A stretch of 64,000 nt of DNA from Polynucleobacter sp. TUM22923 (GCF_030295705.1 NZ_AP027274.1:186001-250000); one strand, 5' to 3'; counted from the first letter of the stretch, positions 1-10,457 are shown. Translations and numbers: made by a program. Notes: generated by a model from the letters alone, not told the origin.

Positions 1-279
1 GACGAGGCACTTGTTGAGAAACCCCGTTGGTTGGTTCTGAATAAAGTCGACATGATTCCTGAAGAGGATCGTGCGAAGGTAGTGGCTAACTTTATTAAAA
101 AGTTTAAGTGGACTGGCCCTGTATTTGAGATTTCTGCTTTAACGGGATTGGGTTGCGATAAGCTTTGCTATGCCTTGCAAGATTATTTAGATTCTGTTCG
201 AAAAGATCGGGACGATGCAGATGAGCGTGCTGCAGATCCTCGCTATCAAGATCATCCAGAAGACAAAACCCCAGATTAA
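1..279 (+). CDS. obg: GTPase Obg/CgtA, C-terminal part (5' end outside window)
   Basis: This is the last 92 codons of an Obg-family GTPase, open from the first base of the window. The G4 motif NKVD lies at fragment residues 14-17 and a G5-type 'ISAL' at 44-47, followed by a short acidic tail ([13 protein letters not shown]). Obg is a ribosome-associated GTPase involved in 50S maturation and stress signalling. The OBG fold and G1-G3 motifs must lie upstream. It runs into proB in the same direction, the usual betaproteobacterial order. Identification rests on the G4/G5 region plus neighbour order. Confidence 0.88.
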   Translation, partial: DEALVEKPRWLVLNKVDMIPEEDRAKVVANFIKKFKWTGPVFEISALTGLGCDKLCYALQDYLDSVRKDRDDADERAADPRYQDHPEDKTPD

Positions 280-307
280 TTAGTTTTATTTGAAATTCAC
301 ATTCAAT

Positions 308-1090
308 ATGGATATTCAGAAACCCCAGCGGATTGTTGTCAAAGTCGGATCAAGCCTCGTCACTAATAATGGCGAGGGTTTGGATCATGCTGCCATAGCG
401 AAATGGGCTGAACAAATAGCGACATTATTGGGCGCGGGTCACGAAGTCTTAATGGTGAGCTCTGGGGCAATCGCTGAAGGAATGCAGCGATTGGGTTGGA
501 CTAAGCGCCCACAAGACATTCATCAATTACAAGCAGCTGCGGCTGTCGGCCAGATGGGTCTGGTTCAGGTGTACGAAAGCTGCTTTGCGCGGTTTAATTT
601 ACGAAGCGCACAGGTTTTATTAACCAATGCCGATTTAGCCGATGCAGAACGCAACGCAAATGCAAAGGCCACTCTGGAGACTTTGCTTGAGTTGGGTGTG
701 GTTCCCATCATCAACGAAAATGACACCGTTGTTACGGATGAAATCAAGTTTGGTGACAACGATAGCTTAGCTGCACTAGTAACGAATTTAGTGCACGCCG
801 ATCTACTCGTGATTTTGACGGATCAAGGTGGATTGTTTACTGCCGATCCACGTCAAGATGCTAGTGCTACTTTGCTAAACACAGCGGTAGCGGGAGATCC
901 TGCTTTAGAAAAAATGGCCGGTGGCGCTGCTAGTGAACTGAGTAAAGGCGGCATGCTAACCAAGGTACTTGCTGCAAAAGTAGCAGCACAAACAGGCGCC
1001 TCTACCGTGATCGCTTCTGGTCATGAAACACAGGTACTCACCCGCTTAATTAACGGTGAAAAAATGGGCACTCGCCTTACCGCAGCTTAA
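308..1090 (+). CDS. proB: Glutamate 5-kinase, short form without PUA domain
   Basis: ProB phosphorylates L-glutamate to gamma-glutamyl phosphate, the first step of proline synthesis. The amino-acid-kinase fold is clear: '[10 protein letters not shown]' near the N-terminus, '[11 protein letters not shown]', 'IINENDTV' and '[11 protein letters not shown]'. The protein has about 260 residues and stops just after the kinase domain (GTRLTAA). The roughly 100-residue C-terminal PUA domain of E. coli ProB is absent, and the bases after the stop lead straight to a convergent gene. I chose ATG 308; an in-frame TTG at 290 would add six residues. Neither start has a clear ribosome binding site. proA lies 42 kb away. 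Confidence 0.93.
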   Translation: MDIQKPQRIVVKVGSSLVTNNGEGLDHAAIAKWAEQIATLLGAGHEVLMVSSGAIAEGMQRLGWTKRPQDIHQLQAAAAVGQMGLVQVYESCFARFNLRSAQVLLTNADLADAERNANAKATLETLLELGVVPIINENDTVVTDEIKFGDNDSLAALVTNLVHADLLVILTDQGGLFTADPRQDASATLLNTAVAGDPALEKMAGGAASELSKGGMLTKVLAAKVAAQTGASTVIASGHETQVLTRLINGEKMGTRLTAA

Positions 1091-1091
1091 G

Positions 1092-1122
1092 CACTGCTTT
1101 ACAAATAGCTAAGTGGTTTTTT
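1092..1122 (+). terminator. Possible terminator after proB
   Basis: CACTGCT (1092-1098) can pair with AGC-TA-AGTG (1107-1115) with a two-base bulge, followed by a run of six T at 1117-1122. It lies in the 42-bp gap between convergent proB and the CNP1-like gene. The stem is short, so this is tentative. Confidence 0.4.
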
Positions 1123-1132
1123 CTTCAATGAA

Positions 1133-1702
1133 TTAATTCACTACTCCAAAAGAATTCGTCGGTTTTGTTTGACCTGTAAAGCCATTCGGATTGAGCGATT
1201 TGACGATTGATTTCAGGTCTTTCTCTTGGGTATTAAAACTACAAAAAGCGCCCTGAGCCAATGCGGCTTGATACCGATTAGGGGTGTGGTCTTTAATGGG
1301 CAACCAAGTGCTCAGTGGATTTTCTTGCCATTTGTTGTTATCGAATGTGCCATATAAGCGCCACTGAAAAGAATCACAGCGGATGCCCTCATATTGGGTC
1401 TGGGTGTTTCCGTTCGGGCTGGTTAGCACAACCGTATATCGAGTAATGCCGTCTGCACCAATGAGAATCGAGTCGGTATCTACTGCAAACTTAAAAACCG
1501 TTTGCTGAGAAACGTAAAATGGCTGCAGGCTCGCTTTATTGGGTGGGTTCAAGGGCATAGCCGTGCTCCCTTCCTTAAAAATCATCGGCGCAAAAGGATC
1601 GACCCCACTTTCTAGCGGGTCACCGGCGCAGCCCGCTAAAGCGGTACACAACGCTAAGCCAAAAGAATACAGAGCAATGCGGTCAAAATAATGTGTTGTC
1701 AT
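1133..1702 (-). CDS. CNP1-like family lipoprotein
   Basis: A 189-residue predicted lipoprotein. The N-terminus has a hydrophobic signal ending in the lipobox LAGC with Cys25 as the lipidated residue, so it should be membrane-anchored and exported. The mature part resembles the CNP1-like (cryptic neisserial protein) family found next to rppH in Burkholderiales; the family has no established function. Its ATG overlaps the rppH stop by 4 bp (ATGA), so the two are probably translationally coupled in one transcript. The family call rests on memory of the neighbourhood and sequence style. Confidence 0.7.
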   Translation of the reverse strand: MTTHYFDRIALYSFGLALCTALAGCAGDPLESGVDPFAPMIFKEGSTAMPLNPPNKASLQPFYVSQQTVFKFAVDTDSILIGADGITRYTVVLTSPNGNTQTQYEGIRCDSFQWRLYGTFDNNKWQENPLSTWLPIKDHTPNRYQAALAQGAFCSFNTQEKDLKSIVKSLNPNGFTGQTKPTNSFGVVN

Positions 1703-2295
1703 GGCTTATCGGTCGGTTTTGTATCATTGGATTGATTGGCTTCGTCTGCATAAAAAGATTGAAACAAGTCTAGTGGCGAGCCCCAAGCCAGCTGTTGCAT
1801 CCGAATACCTTTGGAAAGGTATCTTGCCAGCTCAGAAAGGGCTAATTGATAAACCTCGCGCTTGAAATCAATCACGCTATCGAGTTGAATCCAAAAAGGA
1901 ACCCAGCGCCATGAATCGAATTCGGGATGCTCGGAGGCATTCAGGTCAATATTATGGTCTTGACCCACTAAGCGCAATAAAAACCAAATTTGTTTTTGAC
2001 CGCGGTAGTTCACGCGATGGGCTCTGCTGGTGTGTTGGCGGCGTAAAAGCTCCTCAGGGACTTCGTAACGAAGCCAATCCTTTGTTCGCCCAATGATTTG
2101 GACGTGTTCTGGCAGCAAACCCACTTCCTCTTGCAATTCGCGATACATGGCTTGTTCAGGGCTTTCACCATGCTGAATTCCGCCTTGCGGGAACTGCCAC
2201 GAATGCTGCCCAACGCGTTTTCCCCAGAAAACCTCGTTTAGGTCGTTGAGGAGGACTATGCCGACATTGGGTCGATATCCTTCACGGTCAAGCAT
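1699..2295 (-). CDS. rppH: RNA pyrophosphohydrolase (Nudix)
   Basis: RppH removes pyrophosphate from 5'-triphosphorylated mRNA and so opens it to RNase E decay. The Nudix box is intact at about residues 39-61 (GG then E, ending RELQEEVGL). The N-terminus '[15 protein letters not shown]' is typical of the family. At 198 residues it exceeds E. coli RppH (176), the surplus being a hydrophilic C-terminal tail. A perfect -10 hexamer TATAAT lies upstream on the minus strand (2336-2331) without a good -35. It is divergent from proS and coupled to the CNP1-like gene. Confidence 0.93.
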   Translation of the reverse strand: MLDREGYRPNVGIVLLNDLNEVFWGKRVGQHSWQFPQGGIQHGESPEQAMYRELQEEVGLLPEHVQIIGRTKDWLRYEVPEELLRRQHTSRAHRVNYRGQKQIWFLLRLVGQDHNIDLNASEHPEFDSWRWVPFWIQLDSVIDFKREVYQLALSELARYLSKGIRMQQLAWGSPLDLFQSFYADEANQSNDTKPTDKP

Positions 2296-2330
2296 GATCG
2301 CGTCTCAAATCCTTTAAAATCAATGATTTG

Positions 2331-2336
2331 ATTATA
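2331..2336 (-). promoter_or_regulatory. Candidate -10 element for rppH
   Basis: The minus strand reads TATAAT at 2336-2331, about 35 bases before the rppH ATG, in the 48-bp gap shared with divergent proS. The -35 region (about 2354-2359) is a poor match, so only the -10 is supported. Confidence 0.3.
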
Positions 2337-2343
2337 TCCATAC

Positions 2344-4086
2344 ATGAAAGCATCACAGTCATTCCTCGCCACACTTAAAGAAGCCCCTTCGGACGCTGAG
2401 GTGGTTTCGCACAAGCTGATGGTGCGCGCCGGCCTAATCCGTAAGCTTAATGCTGGTATTTATAATTACTTGCCGCTAGGGTTAAAGGTCATTCGTAAGG
2501 TCGAAAGCATTATTCGTGACGAAATGAATCGTGCTGGTGCGATCGAGTTATTGATGCCTATGATTCAGCCTGCTGAGCTATGGCAAGAAACCGGTCGTTG
2601 GGAAGAGATGGGGCCGGAGTTACTCCGCATCAAGGATCGTCATGACCGCGATTTTCTTATTCAGCCTACCTCTGAAGAAGTGGTGACGGATTTAGCGCGT
2701 AACGAAATCAAAAGCTATAAGCAACTCCCAGTTAATTTTTACCAAATCCAAACCAAGTTCCGAGATGAGCGCCGTCCTCGATTCGGCATTATGCGTGGTC
2801 GTGAGTTTAGTATGAAAGATGCTTATTCCTTTGATCGTGATACCGAAGGATTAAAGAAGTCTTATCAAATCATGTTTGATGCATACACCCGTATTTTTAC
2901 TCGGATGGGTTTGAAGTTTCGCGCAGTTACTGCGGATAACGGCGCTATTGGCGGGTCTGGTAGTCAGGAGTTTCACGTCATTGCCGATATTGGTGAAGAT
3001 GCAATTGTGTATTGCCCGAACTCAGATTACGCAGCCAATCTCGAGGCGGCAGAATCGCTTTCCTTGTTAGCGGTGCGCGCCGATGCTACGAAAGATATGA
3101 CAAAAATTGCGACGCCAGATCAAACCCATTGCGCTGACGTTGCAAAATTCTTAGGATTGCCACTTGAGCAAACAGTGAAGTCATTGCTATTTGCTGCAGA
3201 GCAAACAGAGGGTGAAGCCGCCTTATTTATGCTGTTGATTCGGGGAGATCACGAGTTAAATGAAATTAAGGCGAGCAAGATTCCCGGTATGGCGCAATCG
3301 CGCTTTGCAACCGAGGCAGAAATTAAACTTGCATGCAATTCACTGGCAGGTTATTTAGGCCCGGTCGGTATTGCTCCGTCTGTCACGATCGTTGCAGACC
3401 ATACTGTTGCCCATATGGCTGATTTTGTTTGCGGTGCGAACGAGTCTGGATACCACTTGACTGGGGTGAACTGGGGTCGAGACTTACCAGAGCCTATGGT
3501 TATGGATCTTCGTAACGCGGTGGTAGGCGATCCCTCTCCTGACGGCAAGGGTGCGGTAGATATTTGTCGCGGTATTGAGGTTGGGCATGTGTTTCAGCTA
3601 GGCACTCGTTACTCTGAAGCGATGGGTTGTACCTATTTAGACCAACAGGGCAAAGCGCAACCGATGGTAATGGGTTGCTATGGTATCGGCGTAACGCGTT
3701 TGCTAGGGGCTGCTATTGAGCAAGGCAATGATGAGCGCGGCATTGTTTGGCCGATTTCAATGGCTCCATTTGAAGTGGTGATCTGCCCAATGGGCTACGA
3801 TAAGTCAGAGGCTGTGCGTTCTGCCGTAGATCAATTGCATGGTGAATTAGTCGCCGCTGGAATCGATGTAGTTCTGGATGATCGTGGCGAGAGACCGGGT
3901 GTCATGTTCGCTGATTGGGAATTGATCGGAGTGCCATTCAGGGTGGTTATCGGCGACCGTGGCTTGGCAGATTCTCAGGCGGAATTTAAGGGGCGTACGG
4001 ATGCAGAATCCCAAAATATTCCACTGTCAGAGATTAAGGAGAAAGTTATTGCAGCAGTACAGACTGCAAAGCAATTGATTGCTTGA
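2344..4086 (+). CDS. proS: Prolyl-tRNA synthetase (bacterial type with editing domain)
   Basis: ProRS charges tRNA-Pro with proline. The 580 residues match the long bacterial form: class II motifs ('[21 protein letters not shown]' region, about residues 138-160), an INS editing domain in the middle (about 225-400), the class II motif 3 area ('[17 protein letters not shown]') and an anticodon-binding C-terminus ('[18 protein letters not shown]'). The start aligns with the family N-terminus ([15 protein letters not shown]), but no Shine-Dalgarno sequence is visible upstream. Confidence 0.97.
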   Translation: MKASQSFLATLKEAPSDAEVVSHKLMVRAGLIRKLNAGIYNYLPLGLKVIRKVESIIRDEMNRAGAIELLMPMIQPAELWQETGRWEEMGPELLRIKDRHDRDFLIQPTSEEVVTDLARNEIKSYKQLPVNFYQIQTKFRDERRPRFGIMRGREFSMKDAYSFDRDTEGLKKSYQIMFDAYTRIFTRMGLKFRAVTADNGAIGGSGSQEFHVIADIGEDAIVYCPNSDYAANLEAAESLSLLAVRADATKDMTKIATPDQTHCADVAKFLGLPLEQTVKSLLFAAEQTEGEAALFMLLIRGDHELNEIKASKIPGMAQSRFATEAEIKLACNSLAGYLGPVGIAPSVTIVADHTVAHMADFVCGANESGYHLTGVNWGRDLPEPMVMDLRNAVVGDPSPDGKGAVDICRGIEVGHVFQLGTRYSEAMGCTYLDQQGKAQPMVMGCYGIGVTRLLGAAIEQGNDERGIVWPISMAPFEVVICPMGYDKSEAVRSAVDQLHGELVAAGIDVVLDDRGERPGVMFADWELIGVPFRVVIGDRGLADSQAEFKGRTDAESQNIPLSEIKEKVIAAVQTAKQLIA

Positions 4087-4097
4087 TTACTTCTGAA

Positions 4098-5480
4098 TTA
4101 CTTCTTAAACAAGCCGCCAAGTCCTTTGGCGGCTCCTTTTGCAGCCATCGACGCCATCGTGCGTGCCATCTTGCCACCTTTAAACTGTTTCATCATCGTT
4201 TGCATTTGATCAAACTGCGCTAGTAGGCGGTTGACTTCTTGTACTTGAACACCGGCACCGGCAGCAATGCGGCGTTTACGGCTGGCTTTCAGTAATTCGG
4301 GCTTCATGCGTTCGCGTGGGGTCATGCTATCGATGATGCCGCGCATCCGCTGTGTTTGCTTATCGGCAACACTCAGATTAGTTTTAGAGGCTGCTTGTGC
4401 CATATGACTTGGCAATTTATCCATCAAGCTGGCCATGCCGCCCATTTTTTGCATTTGAGATAGTTGATCTCTGAAGTCACCTAAATCAAATCCGCCCTTG
4501 GCAATTTTGCCGGCTAACTTTTCTGCTTTGGCAACATCAACGTTTTGTTGAGCTTGTTCAACAAGCGCCAGAATGTCACCCATGCCCAAAATACGGTTAG
4601 CCATACGATCAGCATCAAATGCCTCAAGGCCATCCATTTTTTCGGCGACACCAATAAATTTAAGTGGCACCCCAGTGATTTGACGTACTGATAATGCGGC
4701 GCCTCCACGAGCATCACCATCTAGCTTGGTTAAGATCACGCCAGTGAGTGGAAGAGCTTCATGAAATGCTTTGGCTGTGTTGACAGCATCCTGCCCCAAC
4801 ATGGCATCAACTACAAATAGGGTCTCAATAGGATTTAGGCTGGTATGCAGAGTATTGATTTCTTGCATTAATGCTTCATCGATACCCAGGCGTCCAGCCG
4901 TATCGACTAATAAAACATCAAAATAATGACGTCGCGCCCAATCTAAGGCGGCAAGTGCTATTGCATTTGGCGTTTGATTGATATTGCTCGGAAAAAACTC
5001 AGCACCTACTTGTTTGGTGACCATCTCTAACTGCTCAATCGCTGCTGGGCGGTAGACGTCACAGGAGACTGTTAAAACCTTCTTTTTCTTCTTCTCTTGT
5101 AGGTACTTAGCTAGCTTGCCGACTGAAGTCGTTTTACCCGCACCTTGGAGGCCCGCCATCAGTATGACTGCCGGTGGTTGGGTCGCTAAATTGAGCTCCC
5201 CAGCTTGTGCGCCATCGCCACGCATGACTTGGGCAAGTTCGCGCTGGACTACTCCCACTAAAGCTTGGCCTGGACTAAGGCTGCCAACAACCTCTTCACC
5301 TAGGGCTTTAAATTTGATTTGTTCGAGTAAAGATTTCACGACAGGAAGCGCTACGTCAGCCTCCAGTAAGGCAAGGCGGATCTCCCGTAACATTTCTGAC
5401 GTGTTACTTTCGGTGAGGCGAGCCTCTCCACGCATTGTTTTTACAACACGAGATAGGCGATCAGTGAGGTTCTCTAGCAT
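4098..5480 (-). CDS. ffh: Signal recognition particle protein Ffh
   Basis: Ffh with 4.5S RNA targets inner-membrane proteins co-translationally to FtsY. The 460 residues have the N domain (MLENLTDRLSRVVKTMRG), the GTPase domain with G1 'GLQGAGKTTSVGKLA' near residue 110, G3 'VDTAGR', G4 'TKLDGDARGGAAL', and a methionine-rich M domain with the RNA-binding 'SMTPRERMKPELL' and 'SRKRRIAAGAG' segments. The C-terminus is a Lys/Gly/Met-rich tail. It is convergent with proS and starts only 20 bp from divergent ypjD. Confidence 0.97.
   Translation of the reverse strand: MLENLTDRLSRVVKTMRGEARLTESNTSEMLREIRLALLEADVALPVVKSLLEQIKFKALGEEVVGSLSPGQALVGVVQRELAQVMRGDGAQAGELNLATQPPAVILMAGLQGAGKTTSVGKLAKYLQEKKKKKVLTVSCDVYRPAAIEQLEMVTKQVGAEFFPSNINQTPNAIALAALDWARRHYFDVLLVDTAGRLGIDEALMQEINTLHTSLNPIETLFVVDAMLGQDAVNTAKAFHEALPLTGVILTKLDGDARGGAALSVRQITGVPLKFIGVAEKMDGLEAFDADRMANRILGMGDILALVEQAQQNVDVAKAEKLAGKIAKGGFDLGDFRDQLSQMQKMGGMASLMDKLPSHMAQAASKTNLSVADKQTQRMRGIIDSMTPRERMKPELLKASRKRRIAAGAGVQVQEVNRLLAQFDQMQTMMKQFKGGKMARTMASMAAKGAAKGLGGLFKK
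4112..4138 (+). terminator. Possible terminator after proS, inside ffh 3' end
   Basis: AGCCGCCAA (4112-4120) pairs perfectly with TTGGCGGCT (4126-4134) around a 5-base loop, followed by CCTTTT. It lies 25 bases past the proS stop but also encodes the last codons of convergent ffh. The T-run is short, so termination is only suggested. Confidence 0.35.
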
Positions 5481-5500
5481 TTATCGATTAGACTTTCCAG

Positions 5501-6349
5501 ATGGACATTTTAGGTTACTCGGGCAGCGGATGGCTCCCATTCACAATTTATTTGTTTCTTTTGACTTTTTTAAGTTGGAGATCCAAGGCAAAAGTCGAGC
5601 CTCCCGTATTCACTTTTCTCATTCAGGCCACCATTCTGCTGGCTTTGCTGATTCATGGTTTACAACTACATGACTCTGTTTTCACGGCACAGGGCTTTGT
5701 CTTTGGCTTTGCACAAGACCTTTCTTTAATAGCGTGGGTCGGGCTCGCGTTTTACTGGTTTCAATCTTGGTTTTTACCTATCGCCAGTTTGCGTTGGATG
5801 GTTTTATTTTTTGCGCTGCTGTGCTCCACTCTACCGTTGCTATTTTCCGGAACGATTATTTCACCTACTGCCGTCTCGGACCCCTGGTTTAAAGGGCACT
5901 TTATTGTGGCTACGATTGCGGTTGGTTTACTAACCCTGGCAGCAATGCATGCCATTTTAATGACCGTGCAAGACCGTGCCTTACATCGCCAATTAGCAAT
6001 TGCCCCCAGAGGCCGCTCAGCGCATTGGCTGGAAGATCTGCCACCGTTGATGACGATGGAAAGTCTCCTATTTAATTTACTCTATGTGGGTTTTGCACTT
6101 TTAAGTCTGACGGTATTCTCAGGCCTGCTGTTCTCGCAAACCCTATTTGGCAAACCTTTGGTTTTTGATCACAAAACAATCTTTGCCTTACTTTCTTGGT
6201 TTTTATTTGGCAGTTTGTTAATTGCGCGCTGGAGTGTCGGTTTGCGAGGGCGCGTCGCCCTACGTTGGGTCCTGAGCGCCTATACGGCATTGTTACTGGC
6301 CTACGCAGGTAGTCGATTTGTTTTAGAAGTGATTCTTCACAGAGCGTGA
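5501..6349 (+). CDS. ypjD: Inner membrane protein YpjD / CcsA-like cytochrome c assembly family
   Basis: A 282-residue polytopic membrane protein with about eight hydrophobic segments, e.g. 'LPFTIYLFLLTFLSW', 'LIAWVGLAFYWF' and 'WMVLFFALLCSTLPLLFSG'. Length, topology and position divergent from ffh match the YpjD family (cytochrome c assembly / HemX-like) of proteobacteria. The exact function is unknown; a heme-handling role is inferred from the family only. Four bases separate its stop from the next gene, so the two are probably co-transcribed. Confidence 0.8.
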   Translation: MDILGYSGSGWLPFTIYLFLLTFLSWRSKAKVEPPVFTFLIQATILLALLIHGLQLHDSVFTAQGFVFGFAQDLSLIAWVGLAFYWFQSWFLPIASLRWMVLFFALLCSTLPLLFSGTIISPTAVSDPWFKGHFIVATIAVGLLTLAAMHAILMTVQDRALHRQLAIAPRGRSAHWLEDLPPLMTMESLLFNLLYVGFALLSLTVFSGLLFSQTLFGKPLVFDHKTIFALLSWFLFGSLLIARWSVGLRGRVALRWVLSAYTALLLAYAGSRFVLEVILHRA

Positions 6350-6353
6350 TATT

Positions 6354-7169
6354 TTGACTAAGTGGATTTTATTATTTGCTGGTGTGATCATTTTTTATCT
6401 ATGGTTTAAAGGCAAAAATCGGGCGAAAGTCAGCGCGAACCAGGATTTAGGAGATTGCGCTCTGCAGCCTAAAAGGTCAGCTCCTGAAGCGATGGTGCAA
6501 TGTCAGTACTGCCAATTGCATTTACCAAAATCAAGCGCCCTCATCAATGAAGAGCGGTATTACTGTTCTATGGGGCATCTGAATGCGATCGATGCCTCAG
6601 GTTGGCTGGGATCTGCTCTTTGGAGAGTGTCCCCAAATCAAGACGCCAGACCGGAGGGTACGAATCCTGATTTAATGGTCATTCATCACATCAGCTTGCC
6701 CCCAGGGGGCTTCGTTAAGGGCCGTTGTACTCAATTTGTGGTTGATTTTTTTCAAAATAAGCTGGATTCTGCTTTAGACCCCTACTTTGAAGAAATCGCT
6801 GATCAGACTGTTTCCAGTCACTTTTTGATTGCTCGCAGTGGCGAGATTTTTCAATTAGTGTCAACCCACAACAGGGCTTGGCATGCGGGGCTTTCATCTT
6901 TCTTGGGGCGCGAGAAGTGCAATGATTTTTCGATTGGAGTGGAATTAGAGGGTGATGGCAACCATCCTTTTGAAGAAATTCAATATTTGTCGCTAGCAAC
7001 CTTATCGGGGCAATTGCAGTCAATGTACCCAAATCTTGCTTTTGCTGGACATAGTGATATCGCTCCAAATAGAAAAACAGATCCAGGCATCTCCTTCGAC
7101 TGGGAAAAGTTTCGGACAAAAAGCAACATCTCATCAGAAAAATTACCCTTTGGATTGCATTCCCGCTAG
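6354..7169 (+). CDS. ampD: Fusion: membrane-anchored PP0621-type zinc domain + AmpD amidase
   Basis: AmpD cleaves the N-acetylmuramyl-L-alanine bond of anhydro-muropeptides in the cytoplasm during murein recycling. Here it forms the C-terminal part (about 85-255) of a 271-residue protein. Zinc ligands His111, His233 and Asp243 and catalytic Glu197 are recognisable ('VIHHIS', 'IGVELEG', 'GHSDIAPNRKTDPG'). Residues 4-18 form one transmembrane helix followed by positive charges, placing the rest in the cytoplasm. Residues 50-75 carry Cys50-x2-Cys53 and Cys71-x3-His75, typical of the PP0621 family, which is a separate gene next to ampD in relatives. The start is TTG. Confidence 0.88.
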   Translation: MTKWILLFAGVIIFYLWFKGKNRAKVSANQDLGDCALQPKRSAPEAMVQCQYCQLHLPKSSALINEERYYCSMGHLNAIDASGWLGSALWRVSPNQDARPEGTNPDLMVIHHISLPPGGFVKGRCTQFVVDFFQNKLDSALDPYFEEIADQTVSSHFLIARSGEIFQLVSTHNRAWHAGLSSFLGREKCNDFSIGVELEGDGNHPFEEIQYLSLATLSGQLQSMYPNLAFAGHSDIAPNRKTDPGISFDWEKFRTKSNISSEKLPFGLHSR

Positions 7170-7324
7170 TACTAATTTTTAGTACGTGAGTACTTGCTCA
7201 CTTTCTTGCCCTTTGCATGAATAGGGGAGAATATCCTGCACCAAAGTGGCCCCAAAATAAGCCGAAATCCTAGGGAAAATACTTACAATTATTTGAGATA
7301 ATTGATTTCTAAATTCCCATTTAT

Positions 7325-7371
7325 TCCCTATACTTAGTACCAAATTCAATTTCAGACACTAGATGTAGTGG
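7325..7371 (+). promoter_or_regulatory. Tandem NrdR boxes upstream of nrdA
   Basis: Two 16-bp partial palindromes fit the NrdR-box consensus ACACWATATATWGTGT: TCCCTATACTTAGTAC (7325-7340) and ACACTAGATGTAGTGG (7356-7371). Their starts are 31 bp apart, i.e. three helical turns with a 15-bp gap, the known arrangement for NrdR operators before nrd operons. The first box overlaps a possible -10 (TATACT, 7329-7334). The nrdR gene itself is not in this window. Confidence 0.7.
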
Positions 7372-7442
7372 TTGGAGACAGTTTTACCCCCTTAATTTTT
7401 AATAATTTTTTGTCCAAATAACTATAAATAAGCAGGAAACAG

Positions 7443-10412
7443 ATGACATACGCTAACCCTCAGACAGCAGAACAAACTACCAGTAGCAATAACCCAGGAA
7501 TGAACCCTTCGGACTCGATGAGTCAGACCCCATCTGCCGGCTTTATTGCAGGCGGTATTGGTGGTGGCCAAGCCACTCAGCTGTCCGACTACAAAATTAT
7601 TCGACGCAATGGTTCTGTTGTGGCATTCGAGCCCTCTAAAATTGCGATCGCGGTCACAAAAGCATTTTTGGCGGTCAATGGTGGTCAAGGTGCGGCTTCA
7701 GCACGTGTTCGCGAGCAAGTAGAACAGTTAACCCATGCGGTCGTTCGCGCCTTATTGCGCAGTCGTCCCAATGGCGGCACTTTTCATATTGAAGATATCC
7801 AAGATCAAGTTGAATTAGCTTTGATGCGCAGTGGCGAGCATAACGTTGCTCGTGCGTATGTCTTGTATCGCGAAAAGCGAAATCAAGAGCGTGCCACTCA
7901 GCAAGGTGCCGCGCAAGAAAGTCAGGCCGCGACCGATGCTGCCCAATCTGGACTGAAGGTGAACGATAACGGCCAGGAGAAATGGCTCGATATGGCGGCT
8001 TTGCGTACGATTATTGAGGCTGCCTGCGAAGGTTTGGGTACTCAAATCGTTGCAGGCCCGATCATTACCGAAACCATCAAGAACTTATATGATGGCGTGC
8101 CATTGGCGCAGGTATACGACTCCGCTATTTTGGCTTCACGTACCCTCATTGAAAATGACCCAGCGTATAGCCAGGTTACTGCACGTATTTTGATGCACGT
8201 GATCCGTAAAGAAATTTTGGGTCGCGAAGTATTGCAAGGCGATATGCAGGCGGAATATGCCCCTTACTTTGCTAGTTACATTAATGAAGGCATTACCGCT
8301 GAGTTGTTAGACCCACGTATGCGTGAGTTTGATCTGCCAAGATTGGCTGCTGCATTAGACGCAAGCCGCGATTTGCAGTTTAACTACCTTGGCCTACAGA
8401 CTTTGTACGACCGCTACTTCTTGCATATTGAAGATCGCCGTATTGAAATGCCACAAGCGTTTTTCATGCGCGTTGCCATGGGCTTGTCTTTAAACGAGTT
8501 AGATCGTGAACGTCGTGCCATTGAATTTTATGAAATCCTATCTACTTTTGATTTCATGTCCAGTACGCCAACCTTGTTTAACTCAGCGACGACACGTCCG
8601 CAGCTATCAAGCTGCTATTTGACAACCGTAGATGATGATTTGGAAGGCATTTATGAGGCACTCAAAGAAAATGCACTCTTATCTAAATTTGCTGGTGGCT
8701 TAGGTAATGACTGGACCAATGTTCGCGCCTTGGGAAGTCATATTAAAGGTACCAACGGTAAGTCTCAAGGTGTTGTGCCTTTCTTAAAGGTAGTGAACGA
8801 CACGGCAGTTGCAGTTAATCAAGGTGGTAAGCGTAAGGGTGCAGTCTGTGCTTATTTAGAAACATGGCACTTAGACATTGAAGAGTTCTTAGAGTTGCGT
8901 AAGAACACGGGCGATGATCGTCGTCGTACCCATGATATGAATACCTCCAACTGGATTCCTGACTTGTTTATGAAGCGTGTCATGGAGGGTGCTGATTGGA
9001 CTTTATTTACACCATCGACCACTCCTGATTTGCATGACAAGTACGGTAAAGCATTTGAAGAGGCTTATGTTGCTTACGAGAAAAAAGCAGACGATGGTCA
9101 ATTAAAGCCATTCCGCCGTATTCCTGCGCAGCAACTCTGGCGCAAAATGCTAGGCATGTTGTTTGAAACGGGTCACCCATGGATCACTTTTAAAGATCCT
9201 TGCAATATCCGTAGCCCACAACAGCATATTGGCGTAGTTCACTCATCAAATTTGTGTACTGAAATCACGCTCAATACCAATGAAAGTGAGATTGCTGTTT
9301 GTAACTTAGGTTCTGTGAACCTAACGGCACACATGACAACAGATGCATCTGGCAAAATGATTTTGGATCACGAGAAACTGCAAAAGACAGTGCGCACGGC
9401 AATGCGTATGCTCGATAACGTAATTGACATCAACTATTACGCGGTTGCTAAGGCGCGGAATTCAAACTTAAAGCATCGCCCTGTGGGTATGGGCATCATG
9501 GGCTTCCAGGATTGCTTGCACATGCAGCGCATTCCATACGCTAGTGATGAGGCAGTGCAGTTTGCAGATTCATCGATGGAAGCCGTTTGTTATTACGCCT
9601 ATCAAGCTTCAAACGAATTGGCTGAAGAGCGGGGCGTCTATACGACCTATAAGGGCTCATTGTGGGATCGCGGCATTCTTCCGCAAGACTCAGTAGCAAT
9701 GTTGGCAGAGCAGCGCGGCGGTTACTTAGAAGTTGATAGCTCTTCCACAATGAACTGGGAAGGTTTACGTGCGCGTATTAAGCAGTTTGGTATGCGTAAT
9801 TCAAACTGCGTTGCCATCGCACCGACTGCGACGATTTCCAATATCATTGGTGTGTCGGCATGTATTGAGCCTACATTCCAGAATTTGTTTGTGAAGTCCA
9901 ATCTGTCAGGTGAGTTCACGGTAGTTAATGAGTATTTGGTACGCGACTTAAAAGATCGTGGTTTGTGGGATGAAGTGATGATTGCGGATTTGAAGTACTT
10001 TGATGGCACTTTATCCAAGATTGATCGTGTTCCACAAGATTTACGTGATTTGTACGCTACTGCATTTGAAGTAGAGCCAAGTTGGTTGGTTGAAGCAGCA
10101 TCCCGTCGTCAGAAGTGGATTGATCAGGCGCAGTCACTCAATATCTATATGGGTGGTGCATCTGGCAAGAAATTAGATGACACGTACAAGTTGGCTTGGT
10201 TGCGCGGTCTAAAGACAACGTATTACCTTCGTACCATGGCGGCGACTCATATTGAGAAGTCTACTGTGAAAGGCGGCCAACTCAATGCGGTTTCTAGCGG
10301 CGGCGGTGTGAACGGCACGGATGCAGCGGCAGCAGCTCAAGAATTAGATGGTCCGGCGTGCACGATGCGCCCAGGTGATGATGGATTTGAAGAATGTGAA
10401 GCATGCCAATAA
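7443..10412 (+). CDS. nrdA: Class Ia ribonucleotide reductase, alpha subunit
   Basis: NrdA reduces ribonucleoside diphosphates with the radical generated in NrdB. At 989 residues it is longer than E. coli NrdA (761). After a low-complexity N-terminus (1-43) comes an ATP-cone (about 45-150), then a second cone-like region ('[20 protein letters not shown]'). The active-site triad Asn603/Cys605/Glu607 sits in 'SNLCTEI'; redox cysteines lie in 'LSSCYL' and 'AVCNLGS'; radical-path tyrosines in 'TTYYLRT'. The C-terminus ends ECEACQ, so the thioredoxin-shuttling cysteines 985 and 988 are two residues apart. ATG is preceded by AGGAAA. nrdB follows. Confidence 0.97.
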   Translation: MTYANPQTAEQTTSSNNPGMNPSDSMSQTPSAGFIAGGIGGGQATQLSDYKIIRRNGSVVAFEPSKIAIAVTKAFLAVNGGQGAASARVREQVEQLTHAVVRALLRSRPNGGTFHIEDIQDQVELALMRSGEHNVARAYVLYREKRNQERATQQGAAQESQAATDAAQSGLKVNDNGQEKWLDMAALRTIIEAACEGLGTQIVAGPIITETIKNLYDGVPLAQVYDSAILASRTLIENDPAYSQVTARILMHVIRKEILGREVLQGDMQAEYAPYFASYINEGITAELLDPRMREFDLPRLAAALDASRDLQFNYLGLQTLYDRYFLHIEDRRIEMPQAFFMRVAMGLSLNELDRERRAIEFYEILSTFDFMSSTPTLFNSATTRPQLSSCYLTTVDDDLEGIYEALKENALLSKFAGGLGNDWTNVRALGSHIKGTNGKSQGVVPFLKVVNDTAVAVNQGGKRKGAVCAYLETWHLDIEEFLELRKNTGDDRRRTHDMNTSNWIPDLFMKRVMEGADWTLFTPSTTPDLHDKYGKAFEEAYVAYEKKADDGQLKPFRRIPAQQLWRKMLGMLFETGHPWITFKDPCNIRSPQQHIGVVHSSNLCTEITLNTNESEIAVCNLGSVNLTAHMTTDASGKMILDHEKLQKTVRTAMRMLDNVIDINYYAVAKARNSNLKHRPVGMGIMGFQDCLHMQRIPYASDEAVQFADSSMEAVCYYAYQASNELAEERGVYTTYKGSLWDRGILPQDSVAMLAEQRGGYLEVDSSSTMNWEGLRARIKQFGMRNSNCVAIAPTATISNIIGVSACIEPTFQNLFVKSNLSGEFTVVNEYLVRDLKDRGLWDEVMIADLKYFDGTLSKIDRVPQDLRDLYATAFEVEPSWLVEAASRRQKWIDQAQSLNIYMGGASGKKLDDTYKLAWLRGLKTTYYLRTMAATHIEKSTVKGGQLNAVSSGGGVNGTDAAAAAQELDGPACTMRPGDDGFEECEACQ

Positions 10413-10457
10413 GCCATTTGCTTATTGGATCTAAAAAGAAAAATTAGGGAGAAGTTT

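Noticed and set aside
6715..7134. 139-codon minus-strand frame opposite ampD
   Set aside because: The plus strand carries clear AmpD motifs throughout; the antisense frame shows no family pattern.
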